A stretch of 64,000 bases of DNA, taken from CAMDPA01 sp965223035. Its GTDB lineage: Bacteria > Pseudomonadota > Alphaproteobacteria > Rhizobiales > Hyphomicrobiaceae. The DNA lies in contig OZ244980.1 in NCBI GenBank assembly GCA_965223035.1, positions 5,580,001-5,644,000 of the forward strand, in the 5' to 3' direction. The position numbers and the translations under genes were made by a program. The notes under the pieces are model-generated. The model worked only from the letters and a program-made list of their open reading frames with translations, was not told where the DNA came from and did not search any database. Shown here one piece after another: positions 25,483-33,466 of this stretch; the first letter of the stretch is position 1; every line of letters begins with the position of its first letter.

Positions 25483-25806
25483 ATGATGAGACATCTCCTG
25501 ATCTACCGCTTCGTCGACGAGGTCGCGCAAGCCGGTGCGATCCGCAAGGCGGCAGAGTCGTTGGCGATCACGCCTTCAGCTCTCAACCGGTGGATCCTTG
25601 CGCTCTAACAGGAGATCGGTGTACCGGTTCTCGAGCGGTTGGCCAGAGGCGTCCGCCTCAGCACCGCCGGCGAGCTGCTGATCCATCACATCCGCGATCA
25701 AATGTCGGACATGGAGCGGCTCAAGTTGCAGCCGGCCGATCTTTCCGGATCGGCGGACGCGTCGGCCATCCGGTGTTCGGCGGTCTGGTTTCTGGGATCA
25801 AGTTGA
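25483..25806 (+). pseudogene. LysR-type transcriptional regulator, nonsense-mutated and truncated
   Basis: From ATG 25483 the frame reads MMRHLLIYRFVDEVAQAGAI then RKAAESLAITPSALNRWILA, a TAA, and QEIGVPVLERLARGVRLSTA then GELLIHHIRDQ. This is the LysR winged helix-turn-helix, in which the usual Glu at position 43 is replaced by the stop. After the linker helix the frame ends at 25806, and the ~200-residue effector domain is missing. It lies between the tripartite transporter and the DMT exporter, so it was probably their regulator. The 25006-25482 stretch shows no supportable gene. Confidence 0.82.
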
Positions 25807-25933
25807 GCTTATGTTTGGCTTGGTCATTTCCGACTCGGGCGACATCGCCTTGGCTGCCCGCTCCGACGCCATTGATCCCTCCTTCTGGATCGCTGAAAAG
25901 GTCGCGGCGACAAGCGTGCCATAGCCGTTCAGG

Positions 25934-26866
25934 ATGCGCTTTCGAGCTTTCAGGACACCGCCCGAGGAAGACATCCTGCCCACCAATCCGACGCCTTATA
26001 GCCCGACCCTGAACAACCTGCGCGGCATCATGTGGATGCTGGCGGCGGTCATGGCTCTGACCTTGATGTTCGCCATCGTCAAACAGATGGTGACAGAGTT
26101 GCCCGTATTCGTGGTTGCCATCATGCGCACCGGCTTTGCGCTGGTGCTGCTGGTGCCGTGGATGGTGCGGGTCGGCCCTCAGGGGCTGAAGACGGAGCGG
26201 TTGGGTTCACACGTAATCCGTTCATTTTTCGGCATCTGCGCATTTGCATGCGTGGTCTACGCGTTGTCGAAGCTCATGATGGCCGACGCAATCGTACTCG
26301 CGTTTACCTCTCCGCTCTGGTCGATCGTCGTCTCAGCGTCGATCCTCGGCGAGTTCGCGGGGCCGCGTCGCATCGCCGCGACGCTGCTGGGCTTTACCGG
26401 CGTGTTGTTGATCGTGAAACCGCAAGGCGGGATCGAACCGGCAACTCTGATCGCTTTAGGCAGTGCGCTGTTTACCGCGCTTGCGATGGTCATGATGAAA
26501 CATCTCAGCACGACCGAGCCGCCGACACGGATTGTGTTCTACTTTTTCGTACTCGGCACGGTGATGCTGCTGTTGCCGGCCATTGTCACTTGGCAAACGC
26601 CGAGTCCGGTGCAGTTTGCCTGGCTGTTCGGCGCAGGCCTGTTGGGCGCTGTCGGCCAAGACTGGCTCGCCCGCGCCTACGGCGCGGCCGAGGTGACGAT
26701 CGTCGCGCCGCTCGATTTCCTGCGGCTACCGATCGCGGCACTATTGGGCTTTACGCTTTTCGGGGAAATACCGGACAGCTTGTCCATTTTCGGTATGGCG
26801 ATCATCTTTGCCGCCTCGCTCTATATCGCGCGCCGGGAAGCGCAAGCAAAGGCGACGGCGGGGTAG
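25934..26866 (+). CDS. EamA-type DMT-superfamily transporter
   Basis: This 310-residue membrane protein has ten hydrophobic segments arranged as two EamA repeats. The first starts LRGIMWMLAAVMALTLMFAI; the second starts GSALFTALAMVMMKHLSTTE. Typical signatures are the TSPLWSIVVSASILGEFAGP end of repeat 1 and LPIAALLGFTLFGEIPDSLS in repeat 2. The family exports or imports small metabolites such as amino acids. The N-terminus before residue 30 is hydrophilic and a later start (ATG 26030) is possible. It follows a LysR remnant. Substrate unknown. Confidence 0.88.
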   Translation: MRFRAFRTPPEEDILPTNPTPYSPTLNNLRGIMWMLAAVMALTLMFAIVKQMVTELPVFVVAIMRTGFALVLLVPWMVRVGPQGLKTERLGSHVIRSFFGICAFACVVYALSKLMMADAIVLAFTSPLWSIVVSASILGEFAGPRRIAATLLGFTGVLLIVKPQGGIEPATLIALGSALFTALAMVMMKHLSTTEPPTRIVFYFFVLGTVMLLLPAIVTWQTPSPVQFAWLFGAGLLGAVGQDWLARAYGAAEVTIVAPLDFLRLPIAALLGFTLFGEIPDSLSIFGMAIIFAASLYIARREAQAKATAG

Positions 26867-26891
26867 ATGATCGCTCTTAAAGTTGCTCTAA
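26867..26891 (+). repeat. Family A fragment
   Basis: GATGATCGCTCTTAAAGTTG then CTCTAA: the linker and extreme right end of the element joined, with hairpin 2 deleted. It abuts the DMT transporter stop codon. Confidence 0.7.
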
Positions 26892-26918
26892 GGTGCCACC
26901 TTTTGCGTTTCAATTTTA

Positions 26919-26947
26919 GCTGGACCCATCCCGCTCACTCTGAAACG
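26919..26947. repeat. Family B repeat, one arm only
   Basis: GCTGGACCCATCCCGCTCAC then TCTGAAACG. Only the outer arm remains, and it is fused directly to family A copy A9. Confidence 0.5.
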
Positions 26948-27008
26948 CTAGATCATCGCGCCTTCAATCGGGATCGTTCCGATTCCGATTAAAGGCAGGT
27001 TGCTCTAG
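26948..27008 (+). repeat. Family A element, 61-bp single-hairpin hybrid (copy A9)
   Basis: CTAGATCATCGCGCCTTCAA (hairpin-1 end) joined to ATCGGGATCGTTCCGATTCC and GGCAGGTTGCTCTAG (hairpin-2 end), with CTAG at both ends. Confidence 0.88.
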
Positions 27009-27030
27009 GGCCGAGCAATCGCTTCTCGCC

Positions 27031-27486
27031 TTAGCCGAGCACCGGCGGCAGGAACCGCACGTCATGGGCCGCAGAGATCCTGACCACCTCAGCGGTATCG
27101 GCCACATTGTGCAGTGCTCTGAATAGGTCGAACAGTTTCGCCGTGGGCGTGGCCCAAAACAGGGTGGTCGCCAGCCGTCCGGAGTTGTTGAAGATGCCGT
27201 GCGAAACTCCGCGCGGCATGCGCACCAGATCACCGGAGCTGGCACGCAAGGATTGGCCGTCGAGCAGCAAATCGAGATCGGCATCGATGAGATAGATGAA
27301 CTCGTCCTGCGTATCGTGGATGTGCGGTGGCACGAAGCTCTCGATTGGCAGCGTCGCATGCCAAGCGAAGCTGGCCTCGCTCACCTGCTTTGGCACATAA
27401 GCCTGACCCAGAACGTTCCAAACAATGCCGTCGAGTCCCGTATTTGCCGGAGTTATGCCAGCGCTGAGCGTGTGAGGAACCGTCAT
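27031..27486 (-). CDS. Cupin-domain protein
   Basis: This 151-residue single cupin barrel carries motif 1 VPPHIHDTQDEFIYLIDADL (G(X)5HXH... with H, H and E) and motif 2 GDLVRMPRGVSHGIFN. It would bind one metal ion and act as a small dioxygenase, isomerase or binding protein. Its ATG overlaps the sulfatase stop as ATGA, so the two are translationally coupled, cupin second. The substrate is unknown but probably linked to the product of the sulfatase-family hydrolase. Confidence 0.88.
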   Translation of the reverse strand: MTVPHTLSAGITPANTGLDGIVWNVLGQAYVPKQVSEASFAWHATLPIESFVPPHIHDTQDEFIYLIDADLDLLLDGQSLRASSGDLVRMPRGVSHGIFNNSGRLATTLFWATPTAKLFDLFRALHNVADTAEVVRISAAHDVRFLPPVLG

Positions 27487-29219
27487 TTTTTGTGGTCCTG
27501 CGTTGCCAATCCGCTCTCGGTTGCCGGTGCCGACGGCTTGCGTGGACGCTCCAATTTGTCGAGCGTCGGGCGAAGCAGCGGATTGCTGGCAGCGAATATC
27601 GGTCGAAACGCTTTTCGCGCTTCGATCAGCTCACCCTCATCCCAATACCCGATCAGCACGCCTTGCTGCGCGATCCGTTGTTGGATGGGTGTCGCCTCCA
27701 TTAGGCTGTCCGGCACGGTCGCACGCTGTCGCGGCTGGCGCGCCCATCGGAACAGTGCCTCGTGCAACCGCGCGCGCTCACCGGTCAGCGCAGGATCGCC
27801 GCCACGATCGACGAGCTCATTGGGGTCCGCTTCGAGGTCGTAGAGCATCGGCCGATAGCCCTCCGCCAGGATGTACTTAAAGCGCCCGTCATAGATCATG
27901 CGCAGCCAGGCCTCGCGCGACGGCGTTCCAAGCTCACTTCTGGCATCTTGGAATGAATAGTCGTATTCACTGACGACGTACTCGCGCCAACCGGCCGGTG
28001 TCTCGCCAGACAGCAGGGGCCGCAGCGATCGCCCGTCGATGATGTGCGGCACTTGCGCCCCGCCAAACGCATCGATGAAGGTGGGTGCCAGGTCGATCGC
28101 TTCCACGAGATGGTTGCAGACCGTGCCGCGCGTGGCATCGCACCGGCTGTCGGGGTCGTAGATGATGAGGGGCACCTTCACCGACGGCTCGTGGAACAGG
28201 TCCTTCTCGCCTAACCAATGATCTCCCAGGTAGTCGCCGTGGTCCGAGGTGAACACGATCATTGTCGTATCGATCAACCGGCGTTCCTCAAGAAATCGCA
28301 ACAGCACGCCCATCTGATCGTCGATCTGCTTGATGAGACCCATGTAGGCGGGCAAGACGGCATCGCGCACCTCATCTCGGCTGAACGCCCGGCTGACCCG
28401 ATGGTTCATGAACGCCCGGTACACCGGATGCGGATCGGCACGCTCCCCTTCGCTACGCACAACGGGCAAGGCATCGGCCGGCGCGTACATTGACGCATAG
28501 GGCTCCGGCACGATGTATGGCCAGTGCGGCTTGATGTAGGAGAGGTGCAGCAACCATGGCTGATCGCCAGCCCCGTCGATGAATTCCATCGCGCGCCGGG
28601 TGATGTAAGGCGTCTCCGAATGCTCATCGGGCACGCGTGCCGGGCGCGGCGCATTTTTGAGGAACCAGCCCGAAAGCAGCTCGCCGCTCTCGCTCTCTGC
28701 CGCGTTGGCCCACTCCTCCCATGGGTTGTCACCGGGAAATCCGTTCTCGCGGAGATAATCGTTGTAGCGCGGATGAGGATCATGACCTGAATAGGGGTGC
28801 ACGCCGTCGTGACGTTCGAACGGGTCGAAACCGCACTCTGAGATCCTGACGCCAATCATGGACTGTGGATCAATGCCGAGCCGCGCCATACCGATCGTGT
28901 CGGCACGCATGTGCGTCTTGCCGGCTAAAACCGTGCGCACACCGAGCGGGCGCAGATGATCGCCGATCGTCATCTCGCCAGCCTTGAGCGGCACGAAATT
29001 CCAGCTCGCGCCGTGTGCATGGACATAGCGGCCGGTATAAAAGCTCATCCGCGAGGCGCCGCATATCGGACTTTGTACATAGGCGCGCGAGAACCGTACG
29101 CCGCGCGCGGCAAGGCCGTCGATATGCGGCGTGTGCAGTCGCGGATGGCCATAGCAGGACAGATAGTCCCACCTGAGCTGGTCGCACATGATGAACAGGA
29201 TATTGTTGACCTGGGCCAT
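27483..29219 (-). CDS. Sulfatase/phosphonate-monoester-hydrolase-type enzyme
   Basis: This 578-residue enzyme is of the alkaline-phosphatase superfamily. The metal aspartates start in NILFIMCDQLRWDYLSCYG. The residue to be converted to formylglycine is C53 in QSPICGASRMSFYTGRYV (C-x-A-x-R). The second metal site is VFTSDHGDYLGDHWLGEKD. The block LFHEPSVKVPLIIYDPDS and the overall length resemble phosphonate monoester hydrolase/arylsulfatase hybrids rather than choline sulfatase. It needs a formylglycine-generating enzyme, not in the window. I place the start at ATG 29219 (MAQVNNILF); the longer frame lacks family features. No signal peptide is seen. Confidence 0.87.
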   Translation of the reverse strand: MAQVNNILFIMCDQLRWDYLSCYGHPRLHTPHIDGLAARGVRFSRAYVQSPICGASRMSFYTGRYVHAHGASWNFVPLKAGEMTIGDHLRPLGVRTVLAGKTHMRADTIGMARLGIDPQSMIGVRISECGFDPFERHDGVHPYSGHDPHPRYNDYLRENGFPGDNPWEEWANAAESESGELLSGWFLKNAPRPARVPDEHSETPYITRRAMEFIDGAGDQPWLLHLSYIKPHWPYIVPEPYASMYAPADALPVVRSEGERADPHPVYRAFMNHRVSRAFSRDEVRDAVLPAYMGLIKQIDDQMGVLLRFLEERRLIDTTMIVFTSDHGDYLGDHWLGEKDLFHEPSVKVPLIIYDPDSRCDATRGTVCNHLVEAIDLAPTFIDAFGGAQVPHIIDGRSLRPLLSGETPAGWREYVVSEYDYSFQDARSELGTPSREAWLRMIYDGRFKYILAEGYRPMLYDLEADPNELVDRGGDPALTGERARLHEALFRWARQPRQRATVPDSLMEATPIQQRIAQQGVLIGYWDEGELIEARKAFRPIFAASNPLLRPTLDKLERPRKPSAPATESGLATQDHKK

Positions 29220-29448
29220 AGGCTGCAACGCGTCCTGACGCATCCTTGAAGGTGGCTGACAATGGCTGTGATGTGCATGCTGGCGCACTCCGCTCCCTAT
29301 GGCAAGGCGGACCGCTTCTCGCTGACGGTGATCCAGTCGGGCGGGGGCGCGCAACTGGCCGTGCGCCAAACCCGGGGGTTCGGTCAGGACCTTCAGCATC
29401 AGCACCTATGATGACAACGCCGCCCGCCGGCCGGCATCATGTCGATCG

Positions 29449-30525
29449 TTAACGAGCCACGCTCTCGCGCATGTTGACGATGATGCTGTCCCAAACCTTG
29501 GTGTTGGGCACAATGATGGTCTGGCCGTCTTGCGAACGGATAATGGTCGAGACGATGCTCACGTTGCGAACTTTGCCGGTTACGCCGGCAATGGTGACGT
29601 CATCGCCGACGTCAAACGGCCGGCTGATCATCAACAGCAGACCGCTGGCCAAGTTGCTCAGCGTGCTTTGCGTGGCGAACGCAATAACAAAACTCGCTCC
29701 GCCAAATGCAGCAAGCAGCGGCGTGACATTGATCCCATTCATCGAAATTGCAAGCAGGATGCTCACGAACAGTATTAGCCAAAACATGACCTTCGACAGA
29801 AAATCCCGGAGTAGGCTGGATATGCCGCGGGCCCTCGAAATCACATGGCGTACCATGGCACTGGTGACGCTAGCGGCCAACACTGCCGCAGCAAGCGAAA
29901 GCACGAGTGACAGCAGTATCCTACCAACCTCGATGCCGCCTTCAGGAGACGTCAGCCATTGAACTACCATTTGGTTCAATGTCTTGGGGTCCGTAATCTC
30001 GAACTCCTTGCGCACCACGGCTGCCGTATACTTTCGGAATTCAGCGACATCTTCTGGTTTAGCGCCCTTGGCATCCAGTTCTTCGATGAGGCTTGCAAAT
30101 TTGCGGAATAAGCGCTGGCGACGTTCGAGAGTTTGCTTGATTTGCGCCTCAATGCGCTGCCGTTCCGCTTCGTTGGCGCGCGACAGGTCTATACTCAAGG
30201 AGGTCAAGTTGTGTACTTCGCCTTGCGTGATCATAAGCCAACTCTTGGCGAGTTCGGTCAGCTCCGCGCGCGTGAGGGGAATGATGCGTTGGGCGAATTC
30301 GCGGGCCGTGACGTTGTGATCGGCAAGGGCTGTCGCGTTGGTGGCTCTTGAGTTGGTTGTGTCCGGCACGTCTTGGGCTTTGCCCGCTTCAACGCAGAGC
30401 AACATCATAGCTGAAATGACTAGAGCGAAAGCGGGCGATAATCTCGGCCGCCAGCAAACGCAGAACGCCTGCCGTTTTTTAGTAAAGTGTGGCAACGGCC
30501 GTCTCACTCGGCAATGGTGCGACAT
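29449..30525 (-). CDS. MscS-family mechanosensitive channel, short C-terminus
   Basis: This 358-residue protein has a hydrophobic N-terminal segment (probable signal, ending EAGKAQD), a helical periplasmic-type region (about 45-190) and membrane helices. The conserved pore is in LLAAFGGASFVIAFATQSTL then SNLASGLLLMISRPFDVGDD, followed by the beta domain (VTIAGVTGKVRNVSIVSTII, TIIVPNTKVWDSIIVN). It stops just after the beta domain, so the alpha/beta vestibule of E. coli MscS (~90 residues) is absent. It would open under membrane tension during osmotic downshift. ATG 30525 is chosen; ATG 30606 is possible. Confidence 0.86.
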   Translation of the reverse strand: MSHHCRVRRPLPHFTKKRQAFCVCWRPRLSPAFALVISAMMLLCVEAGKAQDVPDTTNSRATNATALADHNVTAREFAQRIIPLTRAELTELAKSWLMITQGEVHNLTSLSIDLSRANEAERQRIEAQIKQTLERRQRLFRKFASLIEELDAKGAKPEDVAEFRKYTAAVVRKEFEITDPKTLNQMVVQWLTSPEGGIEVGRILLSLVLSLAAAVLAASVTSAMVRHVISRARGISSLLRDFLSKVMFWLILFVSILLAISMNGINVTPLLAAFGGASFVIAFATQSTLSNLASGLLLMISRPFDVGDDVTIAGVTGKVRNVSIVSTIIRSQDGQTIIVPNTKVWDSIIVNMRESVAR

Positions 30526-30618
30526 CGCAAACTCAATCAGCTGGATGCCTCGTTGCAGTCTGTGGTTTGGAAAGGCCTGCTGCCAACCCATCGAGCGCGC
30601 AGACACTGCAAAACTATT

Positions 30619-30751
30619 TCCAGTTCATTTCCGCCTTAGGCGTCATTACCTTGCCTGCCCGTTCCCCTAGCCGGCCACCCACGACATCGTGCCATCGGGC
30701 GGAAGAGCTCGGCGAGCAGGACGGTTCCAGCTAACTCCATGTCGCTTTAGA
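30619..30751. repeat. Family B repeat (copy 3)
   Basis: TTGCCTGCCCGTTCCCCTAG then CCGGCCACCCACGACATCGT on the left, and CGAGCAGGACGGTTCCAGCT on the right. It fills the gap between the MscS and SelW-like genes. Confidence 0.5.
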
Positions 30752-30769
30752 CCAAACCATTGGGCTCGG

Positions 30770-30991
30770 TCAGGTCCCAAGCGTGGCCTCTATCTCCGCC
30801 TCTGTCGGGAACTTGCCGGTTGCCTTTTTTGAGTAGAGCAGCTGCCCATCGACAGTGATCTCAAAGACGCCTCCACCAGAGCGGCGTAAGCTCACGCTGG
30901 CATCAGGCGCAACTTTCATCAGTAGATCTCGCGCCGCACGGGCGCGTGGCTCGTAACCTCAAAGGCCGCAGTATTCGATCTCGATTTTCAT
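30770..30991 (-). CDS. SelW/Rdx-like selenoprotein with in-frame UGA (CxxU motif)
   Basis: From ATG 30991 (AAGG ribosome site seven bases before it) the frame gives 73 residues if the UGA at 30961-30959 is read as selenocysteine: MKIEIEYCGL-U-GYEPRARAARD, then GGGVFEITVDGQLLYSKKAT and FPTEAEIEATLGT, ending in a normal TGA. The CGLU site right after the first beta strand, the GGVFE and TVDG-LLYSKK blocks and the total length are those of the SelW/Rdx thioredoxin-like family. A 6-bp hairpin with a CGUGC loop starts 12 bases after the UGA. It probably acts as a small thiol/selenol redox protein. Alternative: a cysteine-to-stop pseudogene. Confidence 0.82.
30930..30946 (-). promoter_or_regulatory. 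Candidate bacterial SECIS hairpin
   Basis: On the mRNA, UGA is followed by 12 bases and then CGCGCC-CGUGC-GGCGCG, a perfect 6-bp stem with a 5-base loop whose second base is G. The UGA-to-loop distance of 18 bases and the loop guanosine fit the published loose consensus for bacterial SECIS elements (apical loop 16-37 bases after UGA). Confidence 0.65.
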
Positions 30992-31293
30992 TGATGCACC
31001 TTGCTGTCATTTGCACGCTACGATGGCAGTGGTGGGCGCGTCGATCAATGCGTCTTTCGCTCGCATTCTGGCACAGTCGGCACCCGCCCCGTGAGTAGCT
31101 GGCAACGGCGCACATGGTAAGGCGTGGCGCATTTCGTCCAGCGCAACGAAGTTCGCGGCGCTGCGCCAGCCCGACGCCAACCCGACGCCAACCCCAAGCA
31201 GGCCATACCCGACGCGGCCGGATCCGCAGCCGCTGCCATCGCAGAGGCGCTACCTGAGTGCGCCTCCGGGACCAACATGCCCTGCTCGCCCGC

Positions 31294-31322
31294 TTGACAA
31301 ATAATATCTAAGATATATCTTA
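31294..31322 (+). promoter_or_regulatory. padR promoter with overlapping palindromic operator
   Basis: TTGACA (31294-31299), a 16-base spacer and TATCTT (31316-31321) make a sigma-70 promoter. The -10 region lies inside the perfect 14-bp palindrome TAAGATATATCTTA (31309-31322), overlapped on the left by the near-palindrome ATATCTAAGATAT. PadR repressors bind such AT-rich dyads, so autoregulation is likely. Confidence 0.7.
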
Positions 31323-31366
31323 TAGCTGTCTTTAAAGAAGGACGGTTCAAACACGGATGGACACCG

Positions 31367-31987
31367 ATGAGACATCGCAACAAACACCACCGGCATCCAT
31401 GGCGCGACGACGAGCTGCCGGCGTGGGAGCAATCCGCGCCGCGAGCCATGCGCTGTGGGCACCGGCAGCGAAGGAGCGGGCGAGGCTTGGCACGCCGTGG
31501 CGAGCATGACCGTAGCGGAGGACGCAGACGGCGCCGCATGTTCGAGGGCAATGAACTGCGCCTTGTCATTCTTTTGCTGATGGAGGCGGAGCCGCGCCAC
31601 GGCTACGATATCATCCGCGAAATCGAAACGCGGACCGGGGGCGCTTATGCACCAAGCCCCGGCATTGTCTACCCGACTCTCACCCTGCTCGAAGAGCTTG
31701 GACAGGCCGAAGCCCACGCATCAGAAGGCGCGAAACGGCTGTTCGCGATCACGTCAGCCGGTGCCGCGCACCTCCAGGAAAATCGCGCTGCAGCTGAAGC
31801 TGCACTCGCCCGGTTGGAAGCGCTTGCGCACAGGGATGCGGCGCTCGACACTGGACCAATCTTTCGCGCCATGTCCAACCTTAAGACGGCACTCAGGCAG
31901 CGGTTGGCCGACAAGCCCGCCAAGGACCTGGTGTTCGCGGTCGCGGATGCGATCGATGAAGCCGTGCGCAAAATCGAGCGGCTTTAA
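31367..31987 (+). CDS. PadR-family transcriptional regulator
   Basis: This 206-residue protein has a His/Arg/Gly-rich N-terminal tail (MRHRNKHHRHPWRDDE, RRSGRGLARRGEHDR; residues 1-57) followed by the PadR winged helix: FEGNELRLVILLLMEAEPRH then GYDIIREIETRTGG, SPGIVYPTLTLLEELGQAEA and KRLFAITSAG. A C-terminal helical dimerisation region ends VADAIDEAVRKIERL. Tails of this sort are usual in the PadR subgroup that sits beside siderophore-interacting proteins, and the His-rich tail could sense metal. The adjacent target, a siderophore-interacting protein gene, is broken. The promoter carries an AT-rich dyad that suggests autorepression. Confidence 0.9.
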   Translation: MRHRNKHHRHPWRDDELPAWEQSAPRAMRCGHRQRRSGRGLARRGEHDRSGGRRRRRMFEGNELRLVILLLMEAEPRHGYDIIREIETRTGGAYAPSPGIVYPTLTLLEELGQAEAHASEGAKRLFAITSAGAAHLQENRAAAEAALARLEALAHRDAALDTGPIFRAMSNLKTALRQRLADKPAKDLVFAVADAIDEAVRKIERL

Positions 31988-32007
31988 GGCCCGCTTGGAT
32001 GGTTACG

Positions 32008-32766
32008 ATGGTTCCAGCGAAACACGGCATCGTGCGCTTTCGTCGCGAGCCGAAGCGTCGAATCGTCATCGTCTCGCGCATGACTGAGTAAAGCCGTCGA
32101 ATGCGTCGGATCGAATTCACGTCACCCGATCTCGACGACTTCCAGAGCCCGTCGCCCGACGACCTTGTGAAACTGTTTGTTCGCGATACGCGGGTGCCGC
32201 AAGGCTTCAGCATGCGCGACGACACCCCACGTACCCATTATGCCGCGTAACGCACACTGCGGATCGACTTTGTCCGGCACAATGGGGGACCAGCCACCGT
32301 CTGGGCGCTGTCAGCGAGGGTCGGCGCTCAACTGCAGATCGGTGGTCCGCGAGGATCCGTCGTCGTAGTCGACGGCCTCGACTTCTATCTCCCGATCGGA
32401 GACGAGACGGCGCCGCCGCCGATCGCTCGGCGCTTCGAAACGCGCTGCGCCGGCATCCCGGTGGAGACGGTGGTCGTCGTCGATCGACCGGAGGATATCC
32501 AGCCATTTGCAGCCCGCGCCGACCGGCGCGCCCACTGGGTCTACCCTACCGACGCGACAATCAGAGAACCAACGCTGTGGCGCGATGCTGTGTTCACCAT
32601 CGTCATGACCGATGCTGATGGGCATGTGTGGACCGCGGCAGAGGCGAAAACGGCCCGGCTCATGCGTGACGACTGGCTGGTCGACCGGACCCATCGCAAA
32701 GGCCGGTTAAGAGCAGCCGGCAATGAGGTTGCCGGTCAATCCGGGGCCACGGAAAAGATCGCATAG
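32008..32766 (+). pseudogene. Siderophore-interacting protein (ViuB/SIP-type FAD ferric reductase) with two nonsense codons
   Basis: ATG 32008 to TAG 32766 is one unshifted frame of 252 codons broken by TAA at 32089 and 32248. It reads IVRFRREPKRRIVIVSRM, RRIEFTSPDLDDFQSPSPDD then LVKLFVRD, SMRDDTPRTHYAA (the family's R-D-Y-T-P-R FAD motif, with Tyr changed to Asp), RTLRIDFVRHNGGPATVWAL, IGGPRGSVVVVDGLDFYLPI then GDETAPPPIARR, and DGHVWTAAEAKTARLMRDD. This is a full-length siderophore-interacting protein, which releases iron from ferric siderophores in the cytoplasm. The lack of frameshifts suggests recent decay. It follows padR by 20 bases. Confidence 0.87.
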
Positions 32767-32868
32767 CGACAGCGGGCTCGTGCGTCTTGCGCCACTGCGG
32801 AACGGGGCTTGTAGCCGACTGCTGGCCGCGGCCTCCACTCGATGGCACAGCGGCAGCTCAAGGGTTCC

Positions 32869-32954
32869 CTAGATCATCGTGCCGCAAAGTGCAGAGCAAC
32901 TTTCTGCCTTTGATCGGGACCGTTCCGATTCCGATCAAAGGCCGGTTGCCCTAG
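32869..32954 (+). repeat. Family A element with collapsed hairpin 1 (copy A10a)
   Basis: CTAGATCATCGTGCCGCAAA runs straight into the linker GTGCAGAGCAACTTTCTGCC and a complete hairpin 2 ending GGTTGCCCTAG. It shares its last CTAG with the next copy. Confidence 0.85.
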
Positions 32955-33033
32955 ATCATCGCGCCTTAAAGTGTAGAGCAACCTGCCTTTGATCGGGATC
33001 GTTCCGATTCCGATCAAAGGCAGGTTGCTCTAG
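32951..33033 (+). repeat. Family A element with collapsed hairpin 1 (copy A10b)
   Basis: CTAGATCATCGCGCCTTAAA then GTGTAGAGCAACCTGCC, hairpin 2, CTAG. The same deletion as in A10a suggests duplication of one shortened form head to tail. The 33034-33466 gap has no gene I can support. Confidence 0.87.
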
Positions 33034-33466
33034 CGCCGAGACCAGCTCTGAATTAACGTCAAGGCTGGACCGCTTTGCCGGTCCGGTCACTGACGTGTCG
33101 ACCAAGAGCGGACGCGCGCTTGTCTGTGACAAGCGCAGGCGCTGTCATCAATGTCGCGAGGCTTCAAGGGGAGAACATCAAGGACACCCCAGGATCTGTT
33201 GTTCAACTTCTGCAGACCCGTGGCAGGGAATTGATCTGGCCCTCAACTGGAATGCTATTGTCATTCGCAGTTCGATCTGTTGCAATCCAAACTCACCTAA
33301 GGAGCAGCTCCCCGCCCAACAGGTGAGGCCATGGTCTTACGGCGCCGGAGCGGTGGAACCAGCATCGCCTAGCCTGCACGCCCGCAAGTAGCAAGCGCCC
33401 AATGAGGGTGTGGCTCAGTTGCGTACAAACGGTAGAAACGTAGCCGCTGATGCGGCTGGGGAGAGA

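Noticed and set aside
25483..32766. Recurrent in-frame TAA in groEL, lysR and siderophore-interacting-protein frames, suggesting TAA reassignment
   Set aside because: Intact genes in the window (TctA at 25003, patatin at 15136, LivF at 37990) end in TAA at the expected family C-terminus, so TAA is a normal stop here and the three frames are pseudogenes.
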